Shown piece by piece: positions 1 through 7,618 of a stretch of DNA of 64,000 nucleotides. The notes beneath the pieces are model-generated. The model was given only the letters and a program-made list of their open reading frames with translations. It made no database searches and was not told the origin of the DNA. Numbering within the stretch: position 1 is the stretch's first letter; every line of letters starts with the position of its first letter. The translations under genes were made by a program, and so were the position numbers. The DNA comes from Aneurinibacillus terranovensis DSM 18919 (GTDB lineage Bacteria > Bacillota > Bacilli > Aneurinibacillales > Aneurinibacillaceae): the NCBI RefSeq assembly GCF_000430625.1, contig NZ_AUMJ01000019.1, positions 32,979 through 96,978 of the forward strand. The letters run 5' to 3'.

Positions 1-267
1 TGCTCGTTTGTTTCGATTTGTACAAAGATAATAGGCACTCTCTCCTCCTTTTTCCGGAGGTCTCCATTCTCTGGTTTCATCGCTGCCTCCGGGTGCTTCC
101 ACCTTAATTACATCCGCACCCAAATCACCAAGAATCATTGTACAGTAAGGGCCGGCTAAAACACGGGTTAAATCAATGACTTTTACTCCCGCCAATATAC
201 CTTTTCGGAATGACGAGGATAAAGAATGTGGAGTGTTTCTCAACTGATTAGGTGGCGCATTATCCAT
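1..267 (-). CDS. CaiB/BaiF family CoA-transferase, N-terminal part (runs off left edge)
   Basis: Reading leftward from an ATG at 267, 89 codons stay open to the window edge. After a loose N-terminal extension of about 25 residues the protein reads [20 protein letters not shown], then [20 protein letters not shown], the classic N-terminus of family III CoA-transferases (formyl-CoA, carnitine or succinyl-CoA type), which move CoA between carboxylic acids. The catalytic Asp would lie beyond the edge. A good ribosome site (TCCCTCC on the plus strand, GGAGGGA on the minus) precedes the ATG. The gene is preceded by a promoter-leader-terminator unit that has a homologous copy at 5777-5944. The substrate cannot be told; proximity to GABA genes suggests activation of a catabolic acid (inference). 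Confidence 0.85.
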   Translation of the reverse strand, partial: MDNAPPNQLRNTPHSLSSSFRKGILAGVKVIDLTRVLAGPYCTMILGDLGADVIKVEAPGGSDETREWRPPEKGGESAYYLCTNRNKRA

Positions 268-310
268 GTGCTTCCCTCCTCTGGTGACGTTTGCAATTCC
301 CATAATAAAT

Positions 311-477
311 AAAAAAGCCAGACGTATCTCAGGCAGATCTTTTCTGTCTTAAGATGCGACTGGCCTTTTGGCTGTGAGCTTATTTCGGTAAAGAAATAAG
401 GACAGACATTAACAGTCTTACTTTATAAATTTAATCAATTCGTATATTTATTATAATTTACTATAATATTTTGTCAA
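311..477 (-). promoter_or_regulatory. Promoter plus attenuator-like leader, copy L, upstream of the CoA-transferase
   Basis: On the minus strand a TTGACA (472-477) and TATAAT (450-455) are 16 bp apart. The transcript then contains the helix CTTATTTC/GAAATAAG, the pair TCTGTC/GACAGA enclosing it, and a long imperfect hairpin (317-367) ending in a T-run, that is, an intrinsic terminator about 44 nt before the ATG. The same unit, about 89 percent identical over about 107 nt and with the same promoter spacing, occurs in opposite orientation at 5777-5944. The TCTGTC/GACAGA helix would enclose the 5' arm of the terminator, so the two folds look mutually exclusive. This resembles a riboswitch or protein-dependent antiterminator. 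I do not recognise the class. Confidence 0.6.
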
Positions 478-540
478 TATGTCGTTTTAGAGAAACGCTT
501 TTAATAATCAGTTATCAATCCTCATCTTTTGTGAAAATTT

Positions 541-655
541 AATGCGTTATTGCATTCATTAATGCTAAAATGCAGTATTTTATTTAAATATTATAAATAA
601 AATGTGGATTATAAAAATTCCATATATTATTATTTGATCAAATGCAAACTTGCAT
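541..655 (+). promoter_or_regulatory. Candidate upstream activating sequences for the sigma-54 activator
   Basis: Upstream of the -24/-12 promoter there is a cluster of AATGC/GCATT half-sites. AATGC at 541-545 pairs with GCATT at 552-556, another AATGC follows at 561-565, and a clean palindrome ATGCAA-AC-TTGCAT sits at 642-655. Enhancer-binding proteins of sigma-54 bind such inverted repeats 50-200 bp upstream. That these are the sites of the activator encoded at 778 is inference from position and symmetry. Confidence 0.45.
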
Positions 656-707
656 GATTTTACCCCCCTCTTTTTCAGGTATTTTGCTATAAATAAAGCG
701 TCCTTAG

Positions 708-725
708 TTGGCATAGTAATTGCTT
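708..725 (+). promoter_or_regulatory. Sigma-54 (-24/-12) promoter of the GABA operon
   Basis: The sequence TTGGCAT-AGTAA-TTGCTT has the invariant GG (710-711) and GC (722-723) exactly 12 bp apart, matching the sigma-54 consensus TTGGCAC-N5-TTGCT. It lies about 50 bp upstream of the activator gene. The operon regulator-aminotransferase-dehydrogenase is therefore probably SigL-dependent and autoactivated. Confidence 0.8.
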
Positions 726-777
726 GGTAGAAAAAGTAATGGAGAACAAGCAGAGGGACCGGAAAGTAGGTGGAATA

Positions 778-2499
778 ATGAGTACTTATGAGGTACCAAA
801 CTGTAATATCTTATGGAACCAACTGCCATACGGTATGCTAATTGTAACTCCTGATGCCCTGATTGTAGGTTGGGAAGGGGAGATGGAAAATTGGTTTGTA
901 TATAAGAAAGACGAAATCTTTGAAAAATCCTTGTTCGATGTGCTTCCTTTCATTTACGCCTCCTACAAATCATTTTGTCAAATTGGAGAAGATTACTGGG
1001 AGACAGAATTAAAATCACATATGCATGCGCTGCGTGGGGAATGGAAGCGCTACAAAGAAAATGGCATCCATATCGTTGATTTTCTTGTTCTGCGACAGGA
1101 TGATCAGTATTTTGAGCTGGAAAATATTTTTGATACCTCGTTTGATGAGATCCTGGTAACCGACGGGGATGGGCGCATTCTCAGGGTCGGGTCAAAAAGT
1201 GAACAGTTATATCATTGTTCAGCAAAGCAAATGTTAGGCAAAAAAACAACTGAAATTGCAGGAGAAGGAGCTTTTACACCAAGCTTTACCCAGGAGATTA
1301 TTGATAAACGTGCGAGAGTTTCAGGGGTACAAATAACGGCAAGTGGGCAGAAGCTCCATGTCATTGGAAATCCGGTATTTAATCCGGACGGCAGTATTCG
1401 CCGGATTATTTTTAACTCCCGTGAATACGAAGAAGCCGAGTTACTTCGCGAACGTTTGGAGACAACAGAAAATCTTTTAGACGCATATCGCAGTGAATTG
1501 AAGAAACTTAGACAAACAAATGAGGAGCCCCAGACCGATATGGTCGTGCTTTCCTCGGAAATGCGAAAAATTTATCAGCTGGCAGAACGAATGGCTCTCA
1601 TTGATTCTACCGTGCTCATCGTCGGGGAATCCGGAGTCGGAAAAGGAATGATTGCACAGAAACTCCACCGTGCAAGTCACCGGCTTGATAAAAATTTTGT
1701 CCATATAAACTGCGGAGCAATCCCTGAAACTTTAATTGAATCCGAATTATTTGGCTATGAAAAAGGAGCTTTTACAGGAGCGCACGTCACGAAAAAAGGT
1801 GTACTTGAAATTTCGGACGGTGGAACGGTATTTCTTGATGAAATTGGCGAACTGCCATTGAATGTACAAGTCAAACTGCTGCAGTTTCTTCAAGAAAATA
1901 CGTTCCGCAGACTTGGAAGCAATCAGCAGATAACCATAAACACCAGAGTCATTGCAGCTACTAACCGGGATTTGCGTGAATTAATTAAACAGGGGCGTTT
2001 TCGGGAAGATTTATTCTACCGGTTGAATGTAATTCCTATTTTTGTTCCACCCTTACGCGAGCGTAAAGAAGAAATTCCGCCATTGGTGCAGCACTTTCTA
2101 GCTAATTTTACGAGAAAATACAAGTTGTTTAAATATTTCCATAAGGACACATTGGAAATCCTTAAGTCCTATGATTGGCCTGGAAACGTGCGTGAGCTGG
2201 AAAACATGGTGGAGCGATTAATGGTTACGAGTGAAGGGGCGGAAATACTTCCGGAACATCTTCCATCAAGTATATGGGAGGAGCAGAGAGGCCAGCCGCG
2301 TTTGACACCGTTGATCAAAATTAAGGAGCTGTATCCGTTAAAACAGGCGGTTGAAGAAGTAGAACGACAGCTTATTACCATGGCCTATAAGAAATACGAG
2401 AATACGTATCGCTGTGCCGAAGTTTTAAAGGTTAACCAGTCGACTGTTGTTAGAAAAATGAATAAATACTTAGGAACAGGAAGGGAAGAGAAATTATGA
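778..2499 (+). CDS. Sigma-54-dependent transcriptional activator (PAS-AAA+-HTH), GabR-like
   Basis: An enhancer-binding protein that remodels SigL-RNA polymerase by ATP hydrolysis. An N-terminal PAS-like sensory region (about residues 1-230) and a short coiled linker precede an AAA+ domain. That domain has Walker A GESGVGKG near residue 282, the sigma-54 contact loop GAFTGA near 330 and Walker [11 protein letters not shown]. The C-terminal 50 residues form a TyrR/Fis-like helix-turn-helix ([20 protein letters not shown]). I chose the ATG at 778, behind AGGTGG, over an upstream TTG at 724 because 724 lies inside the -12 element. The stop overlaps the aminotransferase start by four bases (ATGA). 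Sigma-54 activators with this neighbourhood control the GABA shunt in the Bacillus cereus group (family knowledge). The ligand is likely GABA or a related amino acid or semialdehyde (inference). Confidence 0.88.
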   Translation: MSTYEVPNCNILWNQLPYGMLIVTPDALIVGWEGEMENWFVYKKDEIFEKSLFDVLPFIYASYKSFCQIGEDYWETELKSHMHALRGEWKRYKENGIHIVDFLVLRQDDQYFELENIFDTSFDEILVTDGDGRILRVGSKSEQLYHCSAKQMLGKKTTEIAGEGAFTPSFTQEIIDKRARVSGVQITASGQKLHVIGNPVFNPDGSIRRIIFNSREYEEAELLRERLETTENLLDAYRSELKKLRQTNEEPQTDMVVLSSEMRKIYQLAERMALIDSTVLIVGESGVGKGMIAQKLHRASHRLDKNFVHINCGAIPETLIESELFGYEKGAFTGAHVTKKGVLEISDGGTVFLDEIGELPLNVQVKLLQFLQENTFRRLGSNQQITINTRVIAATNRDLRELIKQGRFREDLFYRLNVIPIFVPPLRERKEEIPPLVQHFLANFTRKYKLFKYFHKDTLEILKSYDWPGNVRELENMVERLMVTSEGAEILPEHLPSSIWEEQRGQPRLTPLIKIKELYPLKQAVEEVERQLITMAYKKYENTYRCAEVLKVNQSTVVRKMNKYLGTGREEKL

Positions 2500-3827
2500 C
2501 ACCATCCGATATAAAAACACTTCCGGGCATAAAATCAGAGGCTCTTCATGCCCGCCGTCAGAATGCTGTACCCCAGGGACCCTATCATGTAACGCCTCTT
2601 TACATACAATCTGCAAAAGGCGCTGTTGTTGTAGATGTCGATGGCAATGAATTCATTGACTTCGCCGGTGGAATTGGCATGCAGAATGTCGGTCACTGTC
2701 ATCCGAAAATTGTAAAGGCGGTACAAGAATCAGCGGCAGCTTCGATTCACAGCTGTTTTCATGTGATGCCGTATGAGAGCTATATCGAACTTGCGGAAAA
2801 ACTGAATGAGAAAACACCGGGCGATTTTAAGAAGAAAACAATGTTCGCTAACAGTGGAGCAGAAGCGGTGGAAAATGCAGTGAAAATCGCGCGCAAGGCA
2901 ACGGGACGGAGTGCGGTTGTTTCGTTTGAACGTGGCTATCATGGACGAACCTTGATGACGATGTCTTTGACAAGTAAAGTAAATCCATACAAGCATGGGT
3001 TTGGCCCGTTCGCTCCGGAAACTTATAAACTCCCGTATCCTTACTACTATCGTGCGCCGCAGAACATGACACAGGAAGAGGTGGACGCTCAGATTCTAAA
3101 TCAGTTTGAACAATTTATCGTAGGTGAAGTAGCGGTTGATAATATCGCAGCCATAATTTTAGAGCCAATACAGGGAGAAGGGGGATTTGTTGTTCCTTCC
3201 GCTGACTTTGTTCAGGGAATTCGCCGTATTTGTGACAAGTACGGGATTATTATGATTGCAGATGAAATCCAAACAGGATTTGCCCGTACCGGTAAGCTGT
3301 TTGCTATGGAGCACTATGAAGTGGCCGCAGATATTACCACACTATCAAAATCGATTGCTGCAGGTATGCCACTCAGTGCAATTACCGGGCGCGCTGATTT
3401 AATGGACGTACCGGGAAGTGGACAGCTTGGGGGGACTTTTGCAGGAAGTCCGGTCGCTTGTGCAGCAGGATTAGCAGTGCTAGAAGTAATTGAGGAGGAA
3501 AATTTGATAGAGCGCGCGCAGAAAATTGGTGACCGGATGCGAAATGCTTTCCATAGCTGGCAGCAGAAGTATCATGTCATTGGAGATGTTCGTGGACTTG
3601 GGGCGATGATGGCACTTGAACTTGTTAAAGATCCAATAACAAAAGAACCTGCGAAGGAAGCGGCTGGTCAGATTGTTACAGAATGCTGGAACAATGGATT
3701 AATTGGTCTGACTGCGGGTCTTTTCGGCAATGTGATTCGTTTCCTTCCGCCTCTCGTAATTACAGACGAACAGCTTGACAAAGGATTGGGAATTCTTGAA
3801 CACGCGATTGTAAAAGCCACGCAGTAA
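2496..3827 (+). CDS. gabT: 4-aminobutyrate aminotransferase (class III, PLP-dependent)
   Basis: Transfers the amino group of GABA (or a close omega-amino acid) to 2-oxoglutarate, giving succinate semialdehyde and glutamate in the cytosol. At 443 residues it is full length. Visible landmarks are NSGAEAVENAVKIARKATGR (cofactor phosphate region), IILEPIQGEGGF, the Asp of IIMIADEIQTGFARTG that contacts the pyridine nitrogen, and the PLP-binding Lys in TLSKSIAAGMPL near residue 285. It is translationally coupled to the sigma-54 activator (ATGA overlap) and followed 46 bp later by an aldehyde dehydrogenase, the expected next step. Other omega-amino acid substrates such as 5-aminovalerate or beta-alanine cannot be excluded. 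Confidence 0.88.
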   Translation: MTPSDIKTLPGIKSEALHARRQNAVPQGPYHVTPLYIQSAKGAVVVDVDGNEFIDFAGGIGMQNVGHCHPKIVKAVQESAAASIHSCFHVMPYESYIELAEKLNEKTPGDFKKKTMFANSGAEAVENAVKIARKATGRSAVVSFERGYHGRTLMTMSLTSKVNPYKHGFGPFAPETYKLPYPYYYRAPQNMTQEEVDAQILNQFEQFIVGEVAVDNIAAIILEPIQGEGGFVVPSADFVQGIRRICDKYGIIMIADEIQTGFARTGKLFAMEHYEVAADITTLSKSIAAGMPLSAITGRADLMDVPGSGQLGGTFAGSPVACAAGLAVLEVIEEENLIERAQKIGDRMRNAFHSWQQKYHVIGDVRGLGAMMALELVKDPITKEPAKEAAGQIVTECWNNGLIGLTAGLFGNVIRFLPPLVITDEQLDKGLGILEHAIVKATQ

Positions 3828-3873
3828 ACATTTGTCACGAAAAAAAGAGGCAAATAAACGCAGGGAGGGTATC

Positions 3874-5316
3874 ATGCGATATTCAAATTATATTAATGGG
3901 CAGTGGAAAGAGCCGGCTTCCACGAACTATTCAGCAAATATCAATCCGCACAACGGAGAGATATTAGGAGAATTTCCCTTAAGTTCAAGGGAAGATGCGC
4001 GGGAAGCGGCAGCTGCAGCGAAAGCCGCATTTCCTGCATGGAAAAAGCTTTCTTTCCAGCAGCGTGCAGCGTATTTGCAGAAGGCAGCTGCTATTTTAAA
4101 ATCAAGGACAGAGGAAGTGGGTCGGGATTTAACATTGGAAGAAGGGAAAACGCTGGCAGAGGGTATCGGAGAAACGATGCGTGCAATCAGTATTCTTGAA
4201 TACTATGCCGGAGAAGCCCGCCAACCGTTAGGAGACGTAATACCATCGGCAAATGCACAAACGTTCCTGTATACAACCAGAGTCCCTGTAGGCCCTGTCG
4301 GTTTGATTACTCCATGGAACTTCCCCATCGCCATTCCGGTATGGAAGATGGCTCCTGCTCTTATTTATGGAAATACAGTGGTCATTAAACCTGCAGACAG
4401 TACACCCAAATCGGTTTATCATGTTGTAAATGCCTTGCATGAAGCAGGCATACCGGCAGGAGTAGTAAACTGTGTGTTTGGACGAGGTTCAATTGTAGGT
4501 GCGGAATGGGTAGAGAACCCGGATATCAAAGCAATTTCATTTACAGGGTCCAATTCGGTTGGGTGTCAGATTCAGGAACGTGCCACTGCGAGGGGCAAGA
4601 AAGTTCAGTTAGAGATGGGTGGTAAAAATCCATTGATTGTTCTGGCGGATGCCGACGTAAATAAAGCAGTAGAAATAGCGATTAAGGGAGCATTCTCTTC
4701 CACAGGTCAAAAGTGTACTGCCACAAGCCGTGTGATTGTTGAAGCCCGAATTTACGATGAATTCCGAGACATGCTTATCGAGCGTACAAAGGCGCTTAAA
4801 GTAGGGAACCCGCTTGAAAAAGAGACCTTTATGGGGCCATGCGTATCTAAAGCGCAAAGGGATACGGTCTGGTCGATGATCGAGGCTGGTAAAAAGGAAG
4901 CAAATCTCCTATGTGGAGGAAATCTGCTTCAAGATGAAGAGACAGCACAAGGTTACTATATTCAACCTGCGATTTTTGATAGCGTGTCACGTGATGCCCG
5001 GATTGCACGGGAGGAAATTTTTGGTCCTGTCATTGCATTGTTTAAAGTGAACAGCTATGAAGAAGCTGTAGAATTGGCTAATGATACTGAATTTGGCCTG
5101 AGTGCAGCTATCTGTACCAATAACTTTACGCTTGTACAGCGATTTGTTGAAGATATTGAATCAGGCATCGTCCATGTAAATTCGGAAACAGCAGGCGCAG
5201 AGCCGCAGGTTCCTTTTGGGGGGTGTAAGAATTCCAGCAGCGGTTCCCGTGAACAGGGTAAGACAGCTATTGAATTCTACACTCAGGTCAAAACGGTGTA
5301 TCTGGATCCTATGTAG
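3874..5316 (+). CDS. gabD: NAD(P)-dependent succinate-semialdehyde-type dehydrogenase
   Basis: Oxidises the semialdehyde made by the preceding aminotransferase to the acid. With 480 residues it matches the aldehyde dehydrogenase superfamily. The catalytic Cys is in FSSTGQKCTATSR (about residue 281), the general-base Glu in LEMGGKNP (about 246), the cofactor loop in FTGSNSVG, and the oxyanion region in PWNFPIAIPVWK. The C-terminal PQVPFGGCKNSSSGSREQG is typical of the 2,5-dioxovalerate/succinate semialdehyde branch. The start is the ATG behind GGGAGGG; an upstream in-frame extension lacks a ribosome site. Exact substrate (succinate semialdehyde or 2-oxoglutarate semialdehyde) is inferred from gabT next door. 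Confidence 0.85.
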   Translation: MRYSNYINGQWKEPASTNYSANINPHNGEILGEFPLSSREDAREAAAAAKAAFPAWKKLSFQQRAAYLQKAAAILKSRTEEVGRDLTLEEGKTLAEGIGETMRAISILEYYAGEARQPLGDVIPSANAQTFLYTTRVPVGPVGLITPWNFPIAIPVWKMAPALIYGNTVVIKPADSTPKSVYHVVNALHEAGIPAGVVNCVFGRGSIVGAEWVENPDIKAISFTGSNSVGCQIQERATARGKKVQLEMGGKNPLIVLADADVNKAVEIAIKGAFSSTGQKCTATSRVIVEARIYDEFRDMLIERTKALKVGNPLEKETFMGPCVSKAQRDTVWSMIEAGKKEANLLCGGNLLQDEETAQGYYIQPAIFDSVSRDARIAREEIFGPVIALFKVNSYEEAVELANDTEFGLSAAICTNNFTLVQRFVEDIESGIVHVNSETAGAEPQVPFGGCKNSSSGSREQGKTAIEFYTQVKTVYLDPM

Positions 5317-5354
5317 TAAGCAGATATCGTACTTCTGGAAAGTGGTGGGTACTT

Positions 5355-5675
5355 ATGCATACGGGAAAAACATACTTTATTGCCGGGCATGCGCGTTTGC
5401 CACAGGGGATGGCTGCGCGCAGCATTTTCGATACGCTGACTATTACTGTCGAGGCGGATACAAAATACCATGTCATTCTTGAAGCATCCTGTACGCTGGC
5501 AACTGAGCATGGGCGAAACTTTATTGGTCAACTTTTACGTGGGTGCAGCCTGCAGGATGGGATGGATGAAGTCATTCAGCGGGTGACAGATTATTACTTA
5601 GGGAAAGCCCAAAATGCCCTGGTGGCAGCCCTGCGCGATTTGCACAATCAGTATGTAATTTATAAAAATAGTTGA
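5355..5675 (+). CDS. Small DUF3870-like protein of the GABA operon
   Basis: A 106-residue soluble protein beginning MHTGKTYFIAGHARLPQGMA, 38 bp downstream of the dehydrogenase in the same direction. Pattern and length (G-A-LP start, ATEHG in the middle, a helical YLGKAQNALVAALRDLHNQY end) fit the DUF3870 family, small proteins found beside catabolic genes in Firmicutes, with no established function. No membrane segment or cysteine motif is present. No terminator directly follows, so the transcript may read into the 5777 leader region. Confidence 0.65.
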   Translation: MHTGKTYFIAGHARLPQGMAARSIFDTLTITVEADTKYHVILEASCTLATEHGRNFIGQLLRGCSLQDGMDEVIQRVTDYYLGKAQNALVAALRDLHNQYVIYKNS

Positions 5676-5776
5676 AAAGAGAGATCAAAAACTCGCTGCC
5701 GCTCTTACTATTTAATTGGGATATATAAATTTCACAAAATTCAATGAAATGATAGGAGAATTTCTGACAAGAAACG

Positions 5777-5944
5777 TTGACAAAGTATTATAACAATATA
5801 TAATTAATTTAAATAAAAAGTTTGAATTTACGGAATATGACTGTTAATGTCTGTCCTTATTTCTTAGCCGAAATAAGTTCACAGCCAACAAGCCAGTCGC
5901 ATCTCAAGACAGAAGAAATCCGCTTGGGATACGTCTGGCTTTTT
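5777..5944 (+). promoter_or_regulatory. Promoter plus attenuator-like leader, copy R, upstream of the broken ABC transporter
   Basis: TTGACA (5777-5782), a 16-bp spacer and TATAAT (5799-5804) are followed by a leader with TCTGTC (5850-5855) pairing GACAGA (5908-5913) around the helix CTTATTTC/GAAATAAG (5856-5863/5870-5877). A terminator hairpin (5892-5908 with 5923-5939) then ends in five T. The middle segment CACAGCCAACAAGCCAGTCG is conserved with copy L. In the terminator stem copy L has T:G and T:A pairs where copy R has C:G and T:G, so the helix is kept. Terminator and P1 would compete. The regulated gene was a PotA-like ATPase starting at 6013. Confidence 0.6.
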
Positions 5945-6012
5945 AATTGTTGCAAAGTGTAATAAAACAACGTTTGAATGAGGGCGGTAAACATGAAAGG
6001 AGTGGTGAGAGC

Positions 6013-6102
6013 TTGGCTGGAGGTATGAATTTGTCGATTAAAGATGCTACTAAATACTTTGGGCATTTTAAAGCGGTTGACAATGTTGATTTGAATGTAG
6101 AA
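6013..6102 (+). pseudogene. ABC transporter ATPase (PotA-like), N-terminal remnant
   Basis: From a TTG behind GGAGTGGTGAG, about 30 codons read MNLSIKDATKYFGHFKAVDN and then VDLNVE, the start of spermidine/putrescine-type ABC ATPases. Similarity stops where EGEFFTLLGPSGCGKT would follow, and unrelated codons lead to a stop at 6138. The Walker motifs are gone, so this cannot function. The missing operon resumes as a permease tail at about 16803. The likely break is at the left end of the IS element that follows. Before disruption it was under the copy R leader. Confidence 0.75.
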
Positions 6103-6104
6103 GC

Positions 6105-7584
6105 TCGGAATAAACCGATGAATTTTGACTTTGAGTGAGGGGTGAGAGAGACAAGACAGAGATTTGGAACCGCGTTTGAAAGTCATTTTCAAAAATGTGC
6201 ATGCCAAAGAAAGCTAAACCGATGCTTTTTTTAAAATTTAGGCAGCTTGGTTGGCTGCGAACCATTGATCTAGCGAGGAAAGCTTTTGTTTCTTGGCTTC
6301 CTCGAACCAAGCATCGGCATGTTGGCACATAGCGATCGAATAGATACGGATGTTCCAATGGCGCGAACTGCGTCCTTTCGAATCTTCTAGCTTGTAATCG
6401 ATCTTTTGGCGTTTGACGCAGCGTTCGACTCCAGTTCGCAGCTTGTAGCGATTGCGCCATTCTTTGCTGTCGCGCGGAACGCGCGGAAAGAGCCTGGGAT
6501 TGTCGGCGGTAGATGTGTGAAACGTTCTGCCGTAATCGGAAGTCGAGCACGGGTGAGGACATTCCCACTTGCCGACTTTAGCGGGACAGCGCCACTTGCG
6601 GCGGTACCGTTTGGCTTCCTTGCCCCAGTTCATCATCTTTCGTCCGATCGGGCAAATCGGAACGCCGTCGAGACCAATGTCCATTTCGTTGTAAGTAAAT
6701 TGGGTAGCCTTCCTGGGATTAAGCTCAATGATGGTGGAAACATGATGGCTTTCCAGGCAGCTATAGATGGGGGAGGCGTCGTGGGCCGAATCCAAGATCA
6801 TCTCCCCAATGTTCCATTGCGGATACCAATGAAGAAATTCATGGTATCCGCACACCCAAGAAACCGCGTCGTGCTGGCTGGCCTTGAATAATCGAGGGTA
6901 CAGCGGCAGATGGTAGTGACTATCGGCTGCCGTAAACATGTACAAATGACGGTCATAAAAGTAGCGTTCCCGTCTAACTGTCCCAACCCCGGTTGGCATC
7001 GGGATCAGAGAATTCACGCTTACCGTCGCAATTCCATGAATTTGTCCCTGCCGCTGGATGCGGCCGAGAAGTTTTTCCGTGATATTGGGATTATTCGGTT
7101 CTTGTTTCTGGTTCTTCTTCCCTTTCTTTTTCGGTTTCTTGAGCTTGCGTTTCTTCTTGGTGATATGCAGTTTATTCATGAGGAGCAAGCTGCGGAGAAG
7201 GTCAGTGGGGTCGCGAGGCTTACTGCCCTTGGGATTTGGAGAATACTGATCCTTCATGAGAGAGGAGGTAAGGGAAAGATCCACGGGCGTGATCCAAAGA
7301 ATGAGATCCGCATAGAACTGCTGGAGAAAAGCTTTCGATTCTCCGTACTGAAGGTGTAATTGTTCGACGACAAACTGCAGATAAGCTTCATGAGAACGGG
7401 CAACAGGAATCATGGTCAGATCCACCACACTAATAGAGATAGGCAGTAAAAAATGCCTTCTCGGCGATTATTTGGGCGATTTGAAAATGTCAAGAGGAAA
7501 GTTTGTTCCCCCTTTACTTTGGGGGTGAAACATAAAAAGACCCTGGCCCAAAAGTTAGAGTTTTCAAGGAAAAGTTAATTCCGA
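6105..7584. mobile_element. Insertion sequence carrying a DDE transposase (ends tentative)
   Basis: The segment between the broken PotA remnant and hyuA contains one transposase on the minus strand. TCGGAATAAAC at 6105-6115 and GTTAATTCCGA at 7574-7584 form an 11-bp inverted pair with one mismatch and would bound a 1480-bp element. No target duplication is evident, as expected if the outer flanks were rearranged. The ends are a guess from this one pair. Confidence 0.4.
6238..7428 (-). CDS. DDE transposase (IS1182/IS4-like)
   Basis: A 396-residue protein with an N-terminal helical DNA-binding part (PRDPTDLLRSLLLMNKL), a strongly basic linker rich in KKKRKLKKPKKKGKK, and an RNase H-fold catalytic part. 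Recognisable pieces are YFYDRHLYMFTAADSHYHLP, ILDSAHDASPIY with a candidate catalytic Asp, GLDGVPICPIGRKM, and a C-terminal RTGVERCVKRQKIDYKLED with the candidate Glu. This layout is that of IS1182/IS4-type transposases; the exact IS family is not settled. The start could be GTG 7428 or ATG 7413. The frame is intact, so the element may be active. It lies antisense to the interrupted transporter operon. Confidence 0.75.
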   Translation of the reverse strand: MVDLTMIPVARSHEAYLQFVVEQLHLQYGESKAFLQQFYADLILWITPVDLSLTSSLMKDQYSPNPKGSKPRDPTDLLRSLLLMNKLHITKKKRKLKKPKKKGKKNQKQEPNNPNITEKLLGRIQRQGQIHGIATVSVNSLIPMPTGVGTVRRERYFYDRHLYMFTAADSHYHLPLYPRLFKASQHDAVSWVCGYHEFLHWYPQWNIGEMILDSAHDASPIYSCLESHHVSTIIELNPRKATQFTYNEMDIGLDGVPICPIGRKMMNWGKEAKRYRRKWRCPAKVGKWECPHPCSTSDYGRTFHTSTADNPRLFPRVPRDSKEWRNRYKLRTGVERCVKRQKIDYKLEDSKGRSSRHWNIRIYSIAMCQHADAWFEEAKKQKLSSLDQWFAANQAA

Positions 7585-7618
7585 ATAGCTTAATAACATA
7601 TACAGGAGGGATAACAAA

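Noticed and set aside
311..5944. Inverted repeats at 311-413 and 5839-5944 as terminal inverted repeats of a transposon carrying the GABA genes
   Set aside because: Each copy includes an outward promoter with identical spacing, ends in an intrinsic terminator just before a gene, and keeps pairing through compensatory changes; no transposase lies between them. Regulatory leaders fit better, though duplication by mobility is not excluded.
6406..7359. Plus-strand ORFs of 161 and 149 codons inside the IS element
   Set aside because: They are antisense shadows of the intact transposase, whose motifs are recognisable on the minus strand.
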